A stretch of DNA of 64,000 nucleotides from Aedes albopictus. Its lineage: Eukaryota > Arthropoda > Insecta > Diptera > Culicidae. A program made the position numbers and the translations under genes. The number at the start of each line of letters is the position of its first letter. Position 1 is the stretch's first letter. The notes under the pieces were generated by a model. It did no database searches. It was not told where the DNA came from and was given only the letters and a program-made list of their open reading frames with translations. This document shows, in pieces, positions 34,976-46,295 of the stretch. Location: positions 30,281,047 to 30,345,046 of the forward strand of contig NC_085138.1 of assembly GCF_035046485.1 (NCBI RefSeq), written 5' to 3'.

Positions 34976-35019
34976 CCCAATGACCATTCGGCCTAGTGAC
35001 CATTCGGCCTAATGGCCTG

Positions 35020-35480
35020 ACACCGAAATAAACATCGCTGCAGGATTTTGTCGAAATTTGTTTAAAAGATTCCCCTTTAAAATATTAGAATCAACACAAA
35101 GGAGTTGCTGGTGAAATTTGTAATAAAGTTTTGCTACCAAGGTGTAGAATTTTGCAATCAAGTATGCCTTGGTAGACCAAACTTCAAAGAAGTGAAAATT
35201 ATTTCATTCATTCTTGTACCAGCTCTTGTTAGAAATAGACGTTATTTACATTGTTCAGACATGTAACAGACTATTTGAGAAAATCTTTCATGTGTTCCTT
35301 CATTTTTACGAAATCTGGCATGAACTGCCTCCAATTCATTGTTCATTGGGTTAGCTAGTAGGATAAAATATCTTTGTATGATTTTGTAGAAAAGACAAGT
35401 AGGTTTTGTGCCTCAAGGAGAAGTAACGTCAAGTTTGTTACACTCCTTCGGGCTTTTCCCTGCTTCAACTAATAAAGAAA
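35020..35480. other. No feature seen
   Basis: AT-rich spacer before the next decayed repeat. No coding potential supported. Confidence 0.4.
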
Positions 35481-37920
35481 TACTAAATTTAAAAAAAAAT
35501 CATTTCAGTGAATGTTTGAGAAATTCGCCCAGGGATTACTTCAGAAATTATTCTGGATATTTATTCGGAATTTTCTCTAGGCATTCTTTTCGAGAATCTA
35601 GTGAAGATTCCCTTAGAAAATCAACCAAAAATTTCTTTTCTAAAAAAATATTTGGCCAAACATTCTCTCACGGAATCTTTTAGATAATCTTCAATGGAAT
35701 CAGTGGGAAATTTTCGTCTGGGATTTGTTTAGAAATGATTTTATTCCACAAATTCCACAAAGAATTCTTTCAAAGCATACTGCTCAATTTACTTCTTAAA
35801 TTTCACTTTTTTTTCAAATAATTGTCCTTGAACTTGAGCAGAGATTCTTACAAGAATACGTTCAAAATTTCTTCAGGAATTTCTTTAGACATTTATTTAG
35901 ACATTTTTTCAGAGATTCAGCGATGTCTTTAGAAACTATTCCAGAGTTTTTCAGAAAATGTTTTAAAAGATCCTTTCAAAATTTGTACTTGTGTTACTTT
36001 GGAAATTCTGCCAAGGATTTTACCAGAAATTCCCACAGAAACTTCCAATTTCACTAATCCACTAGGGATTCGTCCAGAAGTTTCGCAAAGAGTTGTGTGA
36101 GAAAGTTGTGTATGAGTTCAGTAGAAATTCCTCCAGGGATTTCTTTTGAAAATCCTTCAGAGATTTACCCCATTTATTCAGAACTTTTCTAGATTATTTT
36201 TTCGAAAAATCTTTTAGAAGTTTCTTTAAGCAATTTCTCCAACGATCTTTCAATGATTGATTCCAAAGCTTTCTCCGGAGTTTGCTTTTGAAATTGCTAT
36301 AGGGTTTTTTTTTGGAAAATCTTAATTTCTGTCAGAAAAAATTTCTGGGATTTCTTTAGAAATTGCTCCAGAGACTTTAAATAAAATGTGTGATCCATTT
36401 GTGCATTTTCGGCAACGATTCCTATAGAAACAACCCTAAAGGTTCTTTTACAATTTTTTCGAGGGATTCTTTCAGAAAAAAATCCCATGGCTTTCATTAT
36501 AAATTCGACTAACAATTTCTTCACAAATAACTCCAGATTTTCCTCCAGAGATTTCTTACAAACTTCTCCAAGAATTACTTTGAAATATTTTTCGATTATT
36601 CTTTCATGGACCCATGGATCCATGTAAGGATTCATTAAAAAAAAAACCTTTCACGAGTAGGAATTCCTACTCCTTGGAATTTTAATAGAAATTCTTCCAG
36701 GGACTTCTTTTTAAGCTCTCGTTGATTTACTGAAAAGATTCATCAAAGAAATTCAGTCAGAAATTGTTTCATAGAATTTTCTAGAGATTCCTTTAGACTT
36801 GAAAATGTCCACCAGAAATTTCGACAAGGACTCCTTAAGAAAGTCTGGCGCGGATAGCTTCAAAAAATGTTGTATGGATCCCTTTAGAAAATACTTCTAG
36901 AGTTCCTTTCAGATTTGTTTTTTCATAGGAATTCCTTCAGAAATTTTTCCAAGCATCTTGAAAATCTTCCATGAACTTTCTCAAAAATACTCCATGGATT
37001 TCTGTAGAAAATGATTTACGGATGCAATGAGAATCCAAAATTCAGAACTCCTTCAAGATTTTCTCAGAAACTTTCCAAGATTTCTTAACATTCCCTTAGA
37101 TGTTCCTTTAATATGTTTCTCTTCCAGAAATACAGTACTGAACGAAATAAAGTGCACATTGGCTGTTTGTCATATAAAATGCTCATGTTTGAGGGGTCGA
37201 ATCACAGCTTCTAGTGCAACGATTGATCTCAAATTTTATCTGGACATTCGAAATTACTTGAAATTTGCTCAGAAATGTTTTCTTTTTTTACAAATTATAT
37301 TTCAAGTTATTACAAATGTCCAGACAAAATTTGAGAACATCGGGTACTCTAGAAGGGGGAACTCGACTCACCAGATATGAGCATTTTCTATAAAAAACAG
37401 ACAATGCGTACTTTATTTTGTCCAGAACTGTAGATCCAAGGATTTCTTAAGAAAGATTTAGAAAATCCTCCAAGGACTCCTTCAGAATTGTTTTTACAGA
37501 TTCTTTCAGAGATTTTTTATAAGATTCTTATGGAAAGGCTAGAAGACATTCTTGCAGAGATTCCTGCTGAAATTTACACCGAGATTTCATCAGAAATTTC
37601 TCTATGTATTTTCTCAGAAATTCCTCCAAGCGTACCTCTCGGAATTCTCCAGGATTTCATTAAAAAATGTTCAGCATTTTTATTAGGGGATCTCTCCAGG
37701 GTTTTTTTTTCAAAAATATCTCAAGAGGTTTTGTTAGGTATTCCACCAGGGGTTCTCAGGGTTTTCTTCTGAATTTTTTTCGGAAAATCCATCTAAGGAT
37801 TCTTGAAATGTTCCTGTTTTATCGTTAGTTCTTTCAGGAATTCATTTGGAATTTTCTTCAGATTTCATTTTAAATTCCTTCAACGATACTTTCGGAAATA
37901 TATTTAGAGTGCTTCAATAT
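35481..37920. repeat. Decayed TTCCTCCAGGGATTCC-type minisatellite
   Basis: Words such as GAAATTCCTCCAGGGATTTC, GGATTTCTTTAGAAA, TTCCAGGGACTTCTTT and ATTCCTTCAGAAATT recur at short multiples throughout, heavily mutated. The orientation matches array 2. A TA-flanked MITE interrupts it at 37133-37430. Open frames here (for example 36297-36635 minus, 37488-37772 plus) follow the repeat and lack domains. Confidence 0.75.
37133..37430. mobile_element. TA-flanked MITE inside the decayed minisatellite
   Basis: CAGTACTGAACGAAATAAAG at the left and the inverted CTTTATTTTGTCCAGAACTG at the right, flanked by TA (37131-37132 and 37431-37432), fit a Tc1/mariner-type insertion. Inner segments ATTTTATCTGGACATT and AATGTCCAGACAAAAT also pair. 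Confidence 0.85.
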
Positions 37921-38135
37921 TCCTAAAATTACTATAACCCAGTCAATTTTGAACCAATTCCCACGAAATTTTGTACACAAGTAGACACGATTAGTACACA
38001 TGTAGACAATGTAGATTAATACAATAATTCTAGTCAATTGGTATAGAATTAAAAAAAACCAACCCGGGTGTATGGATATGAAGTGATCCGCGTGTCAAAA
38101 GGCTGAAAACCCCTGCATTATAAGTCATCATAATA
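37921..38135. other. Spacer
   Basis: No feature seen; ends in the TA target of the next element. Confidence 0.4.
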
Positions 38136-39104
38136 CAGGATGTTAGGTTCATGAGTGCAAACTTTTTAAAGGGTGATAGAGGACCATAAATGGTGAAAAA
38201 ATTGTTCTACGCATATGGTCAAATCTCAACCGTTACGTAGTTATTGAACTTCCCATTTTTTTTGTTTATTATTGCCTTAACTGGCTATAACTTTAAAATG
38301 GTCAAACTTATCGCAGTTTTTTTACCCTTATTCGAAAGATTATTGAATTTTCTATCAAATGGCATCTTTGAATCGATTGGTTTAGTTAAATAACTAAGTT
38401 TTCTAGAGCAAAATAGCTAAAAATAGTGTGTTTTAGTTTGTTTTTGTCAATTATCTTTGAAACATGCATAATAAATTAACATTCTTTCTTAGGAAAAGTT
38501 TTGGCCCCTGTTCCACTCTACAATTCGTTTTTTGACATCAAACATCTTGCTCTTATCGTTTTCATGCAATTTGGATTTAAATGTACGGCACAGAGCGCAA
38601 AAAAATGCTTACCATGACAATTGCAAATTTATGTTTAAATCGAATGCAAATGTGATGTTTAAATCGAAATTGCAAGAGATCGATGAGAGATAGAAGTTTG
38701 ATGTCAAAGAACGAATTTTAGAGTAAAACAGGGGCCACAACTTTGCCTAAGAAAGAATTTTGAATTATTACGCATTTTTCAAAGATATTTGACAAAAACA
38801 AATTAAAACACACTACTTTTGAGCTCTTTGCTTTAGAAAACTTAGTTAATTAACTAAACCAATCGCTTCAAAGATGCGATTTGATAGAAAATTCAATAAT
38901 TTTTCGAAGAAGGGTAAAAAAAACTTCGATAAGTTTGACCATTTCCAAGTTATAGCAAGTTAAGGCAATAAGAGTCAAAAAAATGGGAAGTTCAATAAGT
39001 ACGTAACGGTTGAGATTTGACCATATGCGTAGAACAATTTTTTTCACCATTTATGGTCCTCTATTACCCTTTAAAAAGTTTGCACTCAGGAACCTAAAAC
39101 CCTG
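38136..39104. mobile_element. Large foldback element, arms about 450 bp, TA-flanked
   Basis: The left arm (38136 to about 38585) and right arm (about 38660-39104) are inverted copies; pairs include GCAAACTTTTTAAAGGGT, TTCTACGCATATGGTCAAAT and TTTTGACATCAAAC with their complements. The ends are CAGG... and ...CCTG, with TA on both sides. No transposase. The two arms differ by scattered substitutions, so it is not very recent. Confidence 0.88.
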
Positions 39105-39560
39105 TATAAACTGCAAGTTTTAAACTGATTGGATATTAAAATATTTACCATTAAAAATGTACGAGGGTCTGCATAATCGAGGGTCCACTAAATTGAGGTA
39201 TACCTGTTTTGGTTTTCTCATAAGCATTATCACGGCTTCTGTACGAATAAGTGTAATCAGTTTTGTACCTTTTAATTCCACTCTATATTGCTTATCCTGG
39301 CTTTTTACGGCATTATCAGTATCAACAGCCATGTTGGATATGTGGCTCGAAATTTCAAAGTGATAATTCTCTGCCACCAAAGCGAATATTCGTATGAAAA
39401 AGTATCATCCTATATGCTCACTCCCAGCGATGATACTTTTTCTGCTGCAGAATTGACAGTTTTTTGTCACTTCAAAACGCGAGGCAAACAATCATTGAAA
39501 AACAAAAAAGTCAATGATTCGTTTAAAAGCTTAGTGATGCATCATGACACCTTAACATAT
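39105..39560. other. No supported gene
   Basis: Short overlapping open frames on both strands (39120-39614), no domain recognised. Confidence 0.4.
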
Positions 39561-39662
39561 ACGCGTACTTCGACTACCACTTGTAATCTTCCTCAGTGTC
39601 AATTGTCCACTTGATGGACAACTGACACTGAAGAAGATTACAAGTGGTAGTCCAAATACGCG
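39561..39662. repeat. Compact hairpin, arms about 45-48 bp, short loop
   Basis: ACTACCACTTGTAATCTTCC...GTCAATTGTCCA pairs with TGGACAACTGACACTGAAG...CAAGTGGTAGT with few mismatches and a loop of about 5 nt. ACGCGTA occurs outside both arms. It is likely the core of a small foldback MITE. Confidence 0.8.
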
Positions 39663-39832
39663 TATCTGTCAAAGGATAATATAATATAGGGTGGAACTAA
39701 AAGTTACAAAGCTGATTACACTCATTCGTAGAGGGTATTCTGCTTAGAGGGCTCGGAAACTCGGTACAAGACGGCTTCTGTGATAATTTGAAAATACACT
39801 GAATCATCATTTCCCAGCTGCTTTTCACATTA

Positions 39833-40089
39833 CAGTAGACGTTCGATAACTGCAACATGTTTACGTTTCACTTAGCGAGCGAAAATGCGATAACTACAAC
39901 GCCTGACAGTGTCAACAAACCATCAACTGACGTAAAATGAACATGAACTTCATCGACTGTTCATTTGGGCTAACATGGCGTACCGCTCTGACATTTGGCG
40001 ATGCAGTAACTGCAAATTTATTGCACTTACCGAACTTGCAGTTGAAAAGCATTGCAGTTAAACCGTTTGCACCGACCGAACGTCTACTG
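39833..40089. mobile_element. TA-flanked MITE
   Basis: CAGTAGACGTTCG at the left and the inverted CGAACGTCTACTG at the right are perfect copies, flanked by TA (39831-39832 and 40090-40091). The inner TAACTGCAA words are also inverted. 257 bp, no coding capacity. Confidence 0.9.
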
Positions 40090-40731
40090 TAGTTAAACTT
40101 ATTTCGTCTAACTGTTGTGCAACAGACGGCGATGGCATAAACTCAAGCGAACTTGTGTACGTTAGCCGCTGCGAAATTCGACTCTGATAATAATGGATTT
40201 CGGCCGAGTCTAAATGGGTGCAAATATCGTAATAAATTGACAAACACGTTTATAATAAACTGTTCAAGTGTTTATATAACACTAAACTGAGAAGTGGACT
40301 ATGCCCCAGTCAGTGAGAATATTACGTCAGATTGGAGGTTTAAAGAGCAATAAAAACTCAGTTGAAATAGTTGCCGTGCGAGTTTAATTATTTAAATCAA
40401 GCAGTTTCCAACTCTTTAATTTCTTCGAAAAGTGTAATTATTTTACAGCTGTTTTTCTTGTCAGTTGACGACACCCACCCATCCAGCTTCGGTGGTGCGA
40501 GCTATCCCAAGAACACATCTTAATTACACCCAGCATAATTTACTCTACGCTTGTGCTTTCCGCACAGCAGTAGCAGCAGCAGTAGATTAAACCTGCAATT
40601 GAGTAAAAATGAAATTTAGAACTTTCCACCACCGCTGTCCTCATCGTCTCCCACGTCGTCGCCATTTATCCACTTTTGCACGGAGCAGCGCCCGATAGTT
40701 AATTTAACACTTGCACTTTGCGCGTCGGTGA
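40090..40731. other. Unique-looking sequence
   Basis: No supported gene. GC content rises toward 40500-40739, with a CAG-type run (GCAGTAGCAGCAGCAGTAG near 40566). It ends in CGATGACG, the target site of the next element, and resumes after it at 46288, so this was one host segment. Confidence 0.5.
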
Positions 40732-41039
40732 CGATGACGCAGTGGCGTAGCTAGGAATTTGGGGGCCCGGTGCGGAAGCAAATTGGTAGGCCCCCATGAA
40801 AATTACATAATATGTACATATTTTACAATGATAAATCTATACATTTAACTGTCGAATAATCTCACTGTTATATTTTGTACAAAACGTTGAAAAAATCTCG
40901 CTTTTTGTACTCAGTATTCTAGTGATGCTGGCAGTGATGGCCAACGGAAGGTTAAAAATTATCTATCTTATCTTATTTTCTGTTTTCCTTTATGATTTTT
41001 TTTCGGGAGCGCGAGATTTTTTTATAAGAATTATGCTGA

Positions 41040-42900
41040 AAATGTTTTAACAATTTATTTAGAAATTGCACCAAATAATCATTTATAAACGCTTTCAAAG
41101 ATTGCTTTACTTTTTTCTTTAAGAAATTTTTCTTGAAGAATAATTTCTATTCAAGAAACTTTTAAGTTATAAATGCAAGGATATCATTCAATATTCCTCT
41201 AAAAGCACTCCTTCAGGAATGATATTATTATAATAAGCCTTATTAATGATGCTTTCAGTCCCTTGGCTGGTTCATCTCAGACATGCAGGAATGTTTTCAA
41301 AATACTACAGAGTAATTCATAAGATTCTTGCAAAGGCTTCATCGAGTATTTCTCGAAATATTAGTTCAAGAATCTATCAATTATTTTCTGAGGATTCATC
41401 TAGAAGATCATCTAAAGAATTCTTTCAAAATTTCGATACAAAATCGATCGAAAAATCACCAATGATTCATTTAGAACCAGATATTCTTCCAAGAAATTAC
41501 ATCGGGATTCCCTCAGAGGAAGAGAAGCCCTTCTAGGGTTTCTTTAAACATTCTTCCGTTTCTTTCAGAGAATCCTCTTAATATTCCTTTGGTGATTTTC
41601 CACGAAAGTCAAGTATTTCTCCATAGATTCTTCAAGTATTTCTCAATTCTTCCCTCAAATAACTCTTTTAGATATTTCTCCAAGCTTGAAATTTCCTCAA
41701 GCATTCCCTTTTCCAAAAAAAAATCTTCAAGGATTCTTCAAGAAGTTTCTCTAATGTTTTACTAAGAGATTCATCATAGAATTTCTCCATTATTTAAACA
41801 AAATCTCCAAGGATTCCTACTGAAGAAATTGAATTAATTAAATTAAATCAATTAAAATTAATTTTTAGATGGACTTTTATAGGAGTTCTGTAGGAATTCT
41901 TTGGAAAAATCCTTCTGGACTTCCTCTAACGAATTTTTTAATATCCATCAACTCTGGGAGTTTTCTCAAGAGTTCCTTCAGGAATTTTTGCTAGTATTCC
42001 TCTGGCCACTTTTCAAAAAAAATCTATCTCTCCAGAATTTATGATTGATTCCTCCAGAATTATTACGTTATTTTTTTATATGATCCGTGCTCACTTCTAA
42101 AAAAATATACAAAAATAAAAAAAAGAACAAAAACACTTCATTCCATTGTTTTGAGTGGGATAAACATGGCAGCGTAAATGGCTTAATAGTAAAGGAACAG
42201 ATACCCTATCTTATCAAAACAAATAACTTCTCCAGAAGTCTCTCCAAGGATTTAGGAAATGTTCTAAGGTTATTCAAAATTCTGAAGGATTTCCTTTAAA
42301 GAAGCCTTTAGAAATTGCTCCCAAAATTCCTTCAGGATTTTTTCCAGAGATTTCTTTAGTAGTTCTCTTGCGATTTGCCCGAAGATTCGTTCAGATTTTA
42401 TTCAAGTATTCTTTAGAGTTTCTTCAATTGATTTCATTCATTCATTCCTAAACTGATTTACACAAATTCCTCCAAGAAATTCCATAGGAATTCCTCCAGG
42501 GGATGCATTGAGTGTTTTTGCTAGATTTTTTTTTAGAAATTCCTCTAATAAGCCTATTCAAGGATTCATAAATTCCTCCAATGAATACTTTAGAAACTCA
42601 AATAAAAAAATATAAGAATTCTTTCAATTCTCACAGAAATTCCTCCTAGAAATTCTACAGAAATTTCTTCATGCATTTTTAGGAAATTGTTTGTGATCTC
42701 TTCTGGTAATCATCTTATTTTTTTGGAAATTCTTTTGGTAATTCTCTTGAGATTTTTCTCGGTCTTTCCGTTGTAAATTCGTGGATTTATTTTTAATTTG
42801 CAAAGATGTATCTCTTAGAACATCAAAAGTAATTACAGACGGAATTTAATAAAGAATTATCAGAAGAAATTTACAGAGGAATTACCAAAGAAGCATTTAA
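41040..42900. repeat. Decayed minisatellite inside the hAT-like element (part 1)
   Basis: TTCCTCCAGAATT, GGAATTCCTCCAGGGG (about 42490), TTCTTCAAGGATTCTTC and similar words recur with heavy decay. Open frames here lack domains. Confidence 0.7.
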
Positions 42901-42956
42901 AAGTTGCCACTTAAATTTACAAACGAATCGACTTATTAATTTTCAAAGTACCTGTA

Positions 42957-43351
42957 TGTGTCTCTGACAGGTTTTGGGCCGCTGAATCTGAATCCGGGCT
43001 CAGATTTGTTTCATGACGCCACAATTTTGAGCTATACCTCAATTTATAGGGCAAAATATGCGATTTTGGGCTTTTTTGACTGCAAGCCGTTAAGCATGGA
43101 AATATTTTTTTTTAAGCAATTAAAAGGTAAAATGGTCAATTGACATCTAAATTTACGACTTACGCAAAATATTTCGTTTTATCAAATCAAATTTGAAAGA
43201 TTTAAGCATTTTATGTTAATATGTAAACTTGCATGCAATTTTTGGAGGGTGGTTTGTATCGTACTTAACATAACCGCGGCCCAAAATCTGTCAGAGACAG
43301 ATTAGTTTGCTCTTGAGACAGACCAAAAGTTAATTTTTGTTACGCTGTGCT
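42957..43351 (+). mobile_element. Foldback element, copy 2 (right arm mostly deleted)
   Basis: The left arm matches 13304 onward (GGGCCGCTGAATCTGAATCC, CGATTTTGGGCTTTTTTGAC). After the centre the sequence jumps to the right tip CGGCCCAAAATCTGTCAGAG...TTACGCTGTG. The first ~55 bp of the left tip and most of the right arm are missing. It lies within the hAT-like element. Confidence 0.85.
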
Positions 43352-43379
43352 ATTGAAAGAATTACAATAGTAATTGTCG

Positions 43380-45712
43380 GGTATATGAGCAAAGGGACTG
43401 CTGGTAGAACTTTTAGATAAATTGCTGAATCCCGTAATAAATTTCCAAACCCAAAGAATTTCTAAAAGTTCTGTCAAAGATATTTTCAAAAATAATAACC
43501 TAATTCAACTTTGAATATTATTGCCGAGAAATTCCAAAAGAGTTATGCCGAAATAGTTTTCAAAAACATTTGCAGAAAAAATTCCAAGAATACTCTTATA
43601 GGAACTCTCGGATCAAATCCAATCAAAAAACATTTCCCAAGAATTTGCCAAAAAAAACCGCCAAAAGATATTTGAAAGTTTTTTTTCAGGTAACTCACAG
43701 AAAACTCGCCGAATAAATTACCAAAAAAAATGCCAAATGAATTACCCAATCAATTCCCGTAGGGATTGGCATAGAAGTTTCCAGAAAGTGTTAAAGTTAT
43801 TCCGAAAGTTATTACCAGAGGTTTTCTCAAACGAATTGTCAAAAAAAAGTCAGTGAAAAGTTGCAGACGGAATTCCCAACAAAATTTTCGTAGAAATAGG
43901 AATTAGAATTAGAAAAATAGAAGTTCGTAGAGATAAAAATCAGAAGCCATTTTTGTAGCATTTCTGAATATTAGTTGAAGAAGTTTCCAAAGGAAATGCC
44001 TAACAATTAATCAAATATATCGTCACAGGAAATTTTCAGAGCAATTGCCGAATGGATTCTCAAATTAATGTTTAAAGATATTCCTTAACGAATCTGTACA
44101 CGGGTTTCCGAATTAATTAGTGAAAAAGATAAAAAAAACCGAACAAATACTTAAAAAATTGTAATAAATGATGTAAAAATTCTCACAGGAATTGCTCCAA
44201 GAGATTCTACTGGAATTCCACAATGAATCCTTTACGAATTCTTCCAAGGTTTCTATCAGCTTTTTTTTTCTATTGATACCTTTAACGGTTTTTTTTAGCG
44301 ATTACACCAGTTTCGTCCGGATTTCTTTCACGAAACTTCTAACGAAATGTTTCTAACGATTTCATCAATATTTTTTTCTCAAGTGTGGAGCTCCAAGAAC
44401 TCTTTCTTGGATATCTTTTACGATTTATCTGGGAAATACTTCAAGGACTTCTTTACAAATTCCTCGAAGATTTTCTGCGAAAGTTGCAACAGCGATTCCT
44501 CAGGAAACTTCTTCTTCAATTCCTTGAAGGATTTTCTTCAGTATTATGTAATCCAAAGAACGCTATAAAGAGTTTCTTAAAGATATCCACAAAACGTCTT
44601 CTGCATTTTTTCAGATGAATACTTTGGAGTTCCTTCAAGATTTTTTAGAAACTTCTTCAAGGGTTCTTTTTGCACTGCCTCATACGATTTATCTTGGAAG
44701 TCATTTCAAGGATTTCTTAAGAATTTGTTCAAGCATTTCTTTAGTAATCATACCCGCAGGGATTTCCTCATAAATTCCTCTAATAATTTCTGTAGAAAAT
44801 CATTCAAAGATTCCTGCACAAATTTCCTCAGGGGGTCTTACAGAAATTCACCCAAGGCCTCCTGCGGAAATTCTTTTGAAGATTGTTTTTTTTATTTGCC
44901 TCAAAGAATTTGGAATTCTTTGGGGTTCCGTCATTGATTTCTTGAGAAATTATCTAGGCATTTCATTATTAGTTTTTCCAAAAATCCCTTTGCTTACAGA
45001 TTTTTTTCAGGAATCCTTTAAGTAATTACTCATAGTACTCCTAGTACTTGTAGTACTACTTCATAGTACTGTAGTAATCCTTCCAGAACATCATTAAATA
45101 TACCTCCAAAATCAACCCAATGATTCTTTCCTAATACATCTTAGAATTCATCTAGGCTATTCTCAAAGATTTTTTTAGAAATTTCTACAAAAAATCCTAC
45201 AGACATTTCTACAAGAGTTCTTTCGGGAATACATTCAAATTTGGAAAATCTCCCAAGGATCCATTCGGGCATGGCTTCAAAAATCTCAAAAAATCATCAA
45301 ATATATTTTCCATAAGGAACTACTGCAAGATTCCTTCTTGAAGAAATCTCTAAAATCATTCTTGGAGGAATTCCTTGAGGTCCATCTGAAGGATTTTTTG
45401 AAGAGTTCCATTTCTGAACGACTGCTTGAAGAAATTCTTACAAAGGTATTCCTGAAGGAATTCTTGATAATTGTTTGAAGAAATTCTTGTAGTAATGTCA
45501 GGAGAAGTTCCCGAAGCAATCATTGTAAGTATTCGTAAACCAATGCTTAAAAAGTTTTCTTAAGCAATCCCTGAAAAAAAAATTTGAAGTAAATCGTAGT
45601 GGAATTTTTGTAGAAGTCTTTGAAGTAACTGCCTGATAAATCGAAAAATATATTCTTGCCCGTAGGAATTCCCGCAGAAACCCTTCAAGAACGTAACATG
45701 CGTTCAGTTCTT
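43380..45712. repeat. Decayed minisatellite inside the hAT-like element (part 2)
   Basis: From about 44180 the sequence is full of TTCCTCAGGAAACTTC, GGATTTCCTCATAAATTCC and similar degenerate words; before that the purine-rich orientation (GAATTGCCGAATG, AATTCCAAAAG) prevails. The orientation appears mixed. Open frames at 44347-45519 on both strands follow the repeat. Confidence 0.65.
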
Positions 45713-46295
45713 AATTTTGATAAATGGGGCCCCTGAATTTCAGCTGCTATCTTATGCTAAATCAACACCTATGTCTGGTTCTGTCTTCTGTGGTTAGGAT
45801 ATCAGGGACATTTTCATAATGCTCATGAATTATACTTCCATATCGGTACTGAATATCGTAAAATTCAATTTTGATTTCGAACACATTTTTTATTGTATTT
45901 TGGGGCTCCTGCAGGTGCAAAGAGTAGTCATTAAATTAATATAAACAAAACTAATGAAACTACATGAGTAAAGTGTGTACATTTATAATTGTTAATAATG
46001 GAACATCAAAACAGCCATCTGTGTTCCCCATTCCAAAATCTCTTGATAATCACGAAGAGGCCCCTGCATACCTATCAGCAGATCGGCAAGTATTTAACTT
46101 ATACTTATATGTAGGAATCTTTCGCTAATCACAGAACTTTATTCAAACTGGGCCCCCGAATTCAGGGGGCCTCCAAATCAGGGAAGGTTTATAACACTAG
46201 ACCTGCCCTGATTTGGAGGCCCCCTAGGTTCGGGGGCCCGGTGCGGACCGCACCCTCCGCCCACCCCCCCCCCTTGCTACGCCACTGCGATGACG

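Larger units (their letters stand above)
34256..35019. mobile_element. Foldback element with tandem GGTCATTAGGCCGAAT arms, carrying a SINE
   Basis: The left arm (34256 to about 34350) and right arm (about 34978-35019) consist of tandem ~17-bp units such as GGCCATTAGGCCGAAGGTCA and, inverted, TGACCATTCGGCCTAGTGAC. Both tips start CAGG(G/C). The interior holds a tRNA-derived SINE and a LINE-like tail. No convincing target duplication found. Confidence 0.7.
40740..46287. mobile_element. 5.5-kb non-autonomous hAT-like element carrying decayed minisatellites
   Basis: It begins CAGTGGCGTAGCTAGG and ends with the inverted CTTGCTACGCCACTG. It is flanked by perfect 8-bp copies of CGATGACG (40732-40739 and 46288-46295). 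The subterminal sequence GGGGGCCCGGTGCGG near 40760 has a matching GGGGGCCCGGTGCGGACCG near the right end. No transposase is seen; the cargo is decayed minisatellite (about 41040-42900 and 43380-45710), a damaged foldback copy, and a GGGGCCC-rich right subterminal region (45725-46260) with a further palindrome around 46150-46230. Confidence 0.88.

Noticed and set aside
35481..37920. Multiple Phe/Ser-rich small proteins
   Set aside because: They follow decayed minisatellite words (TTC/TCC-rich), with no domain or splice structure.
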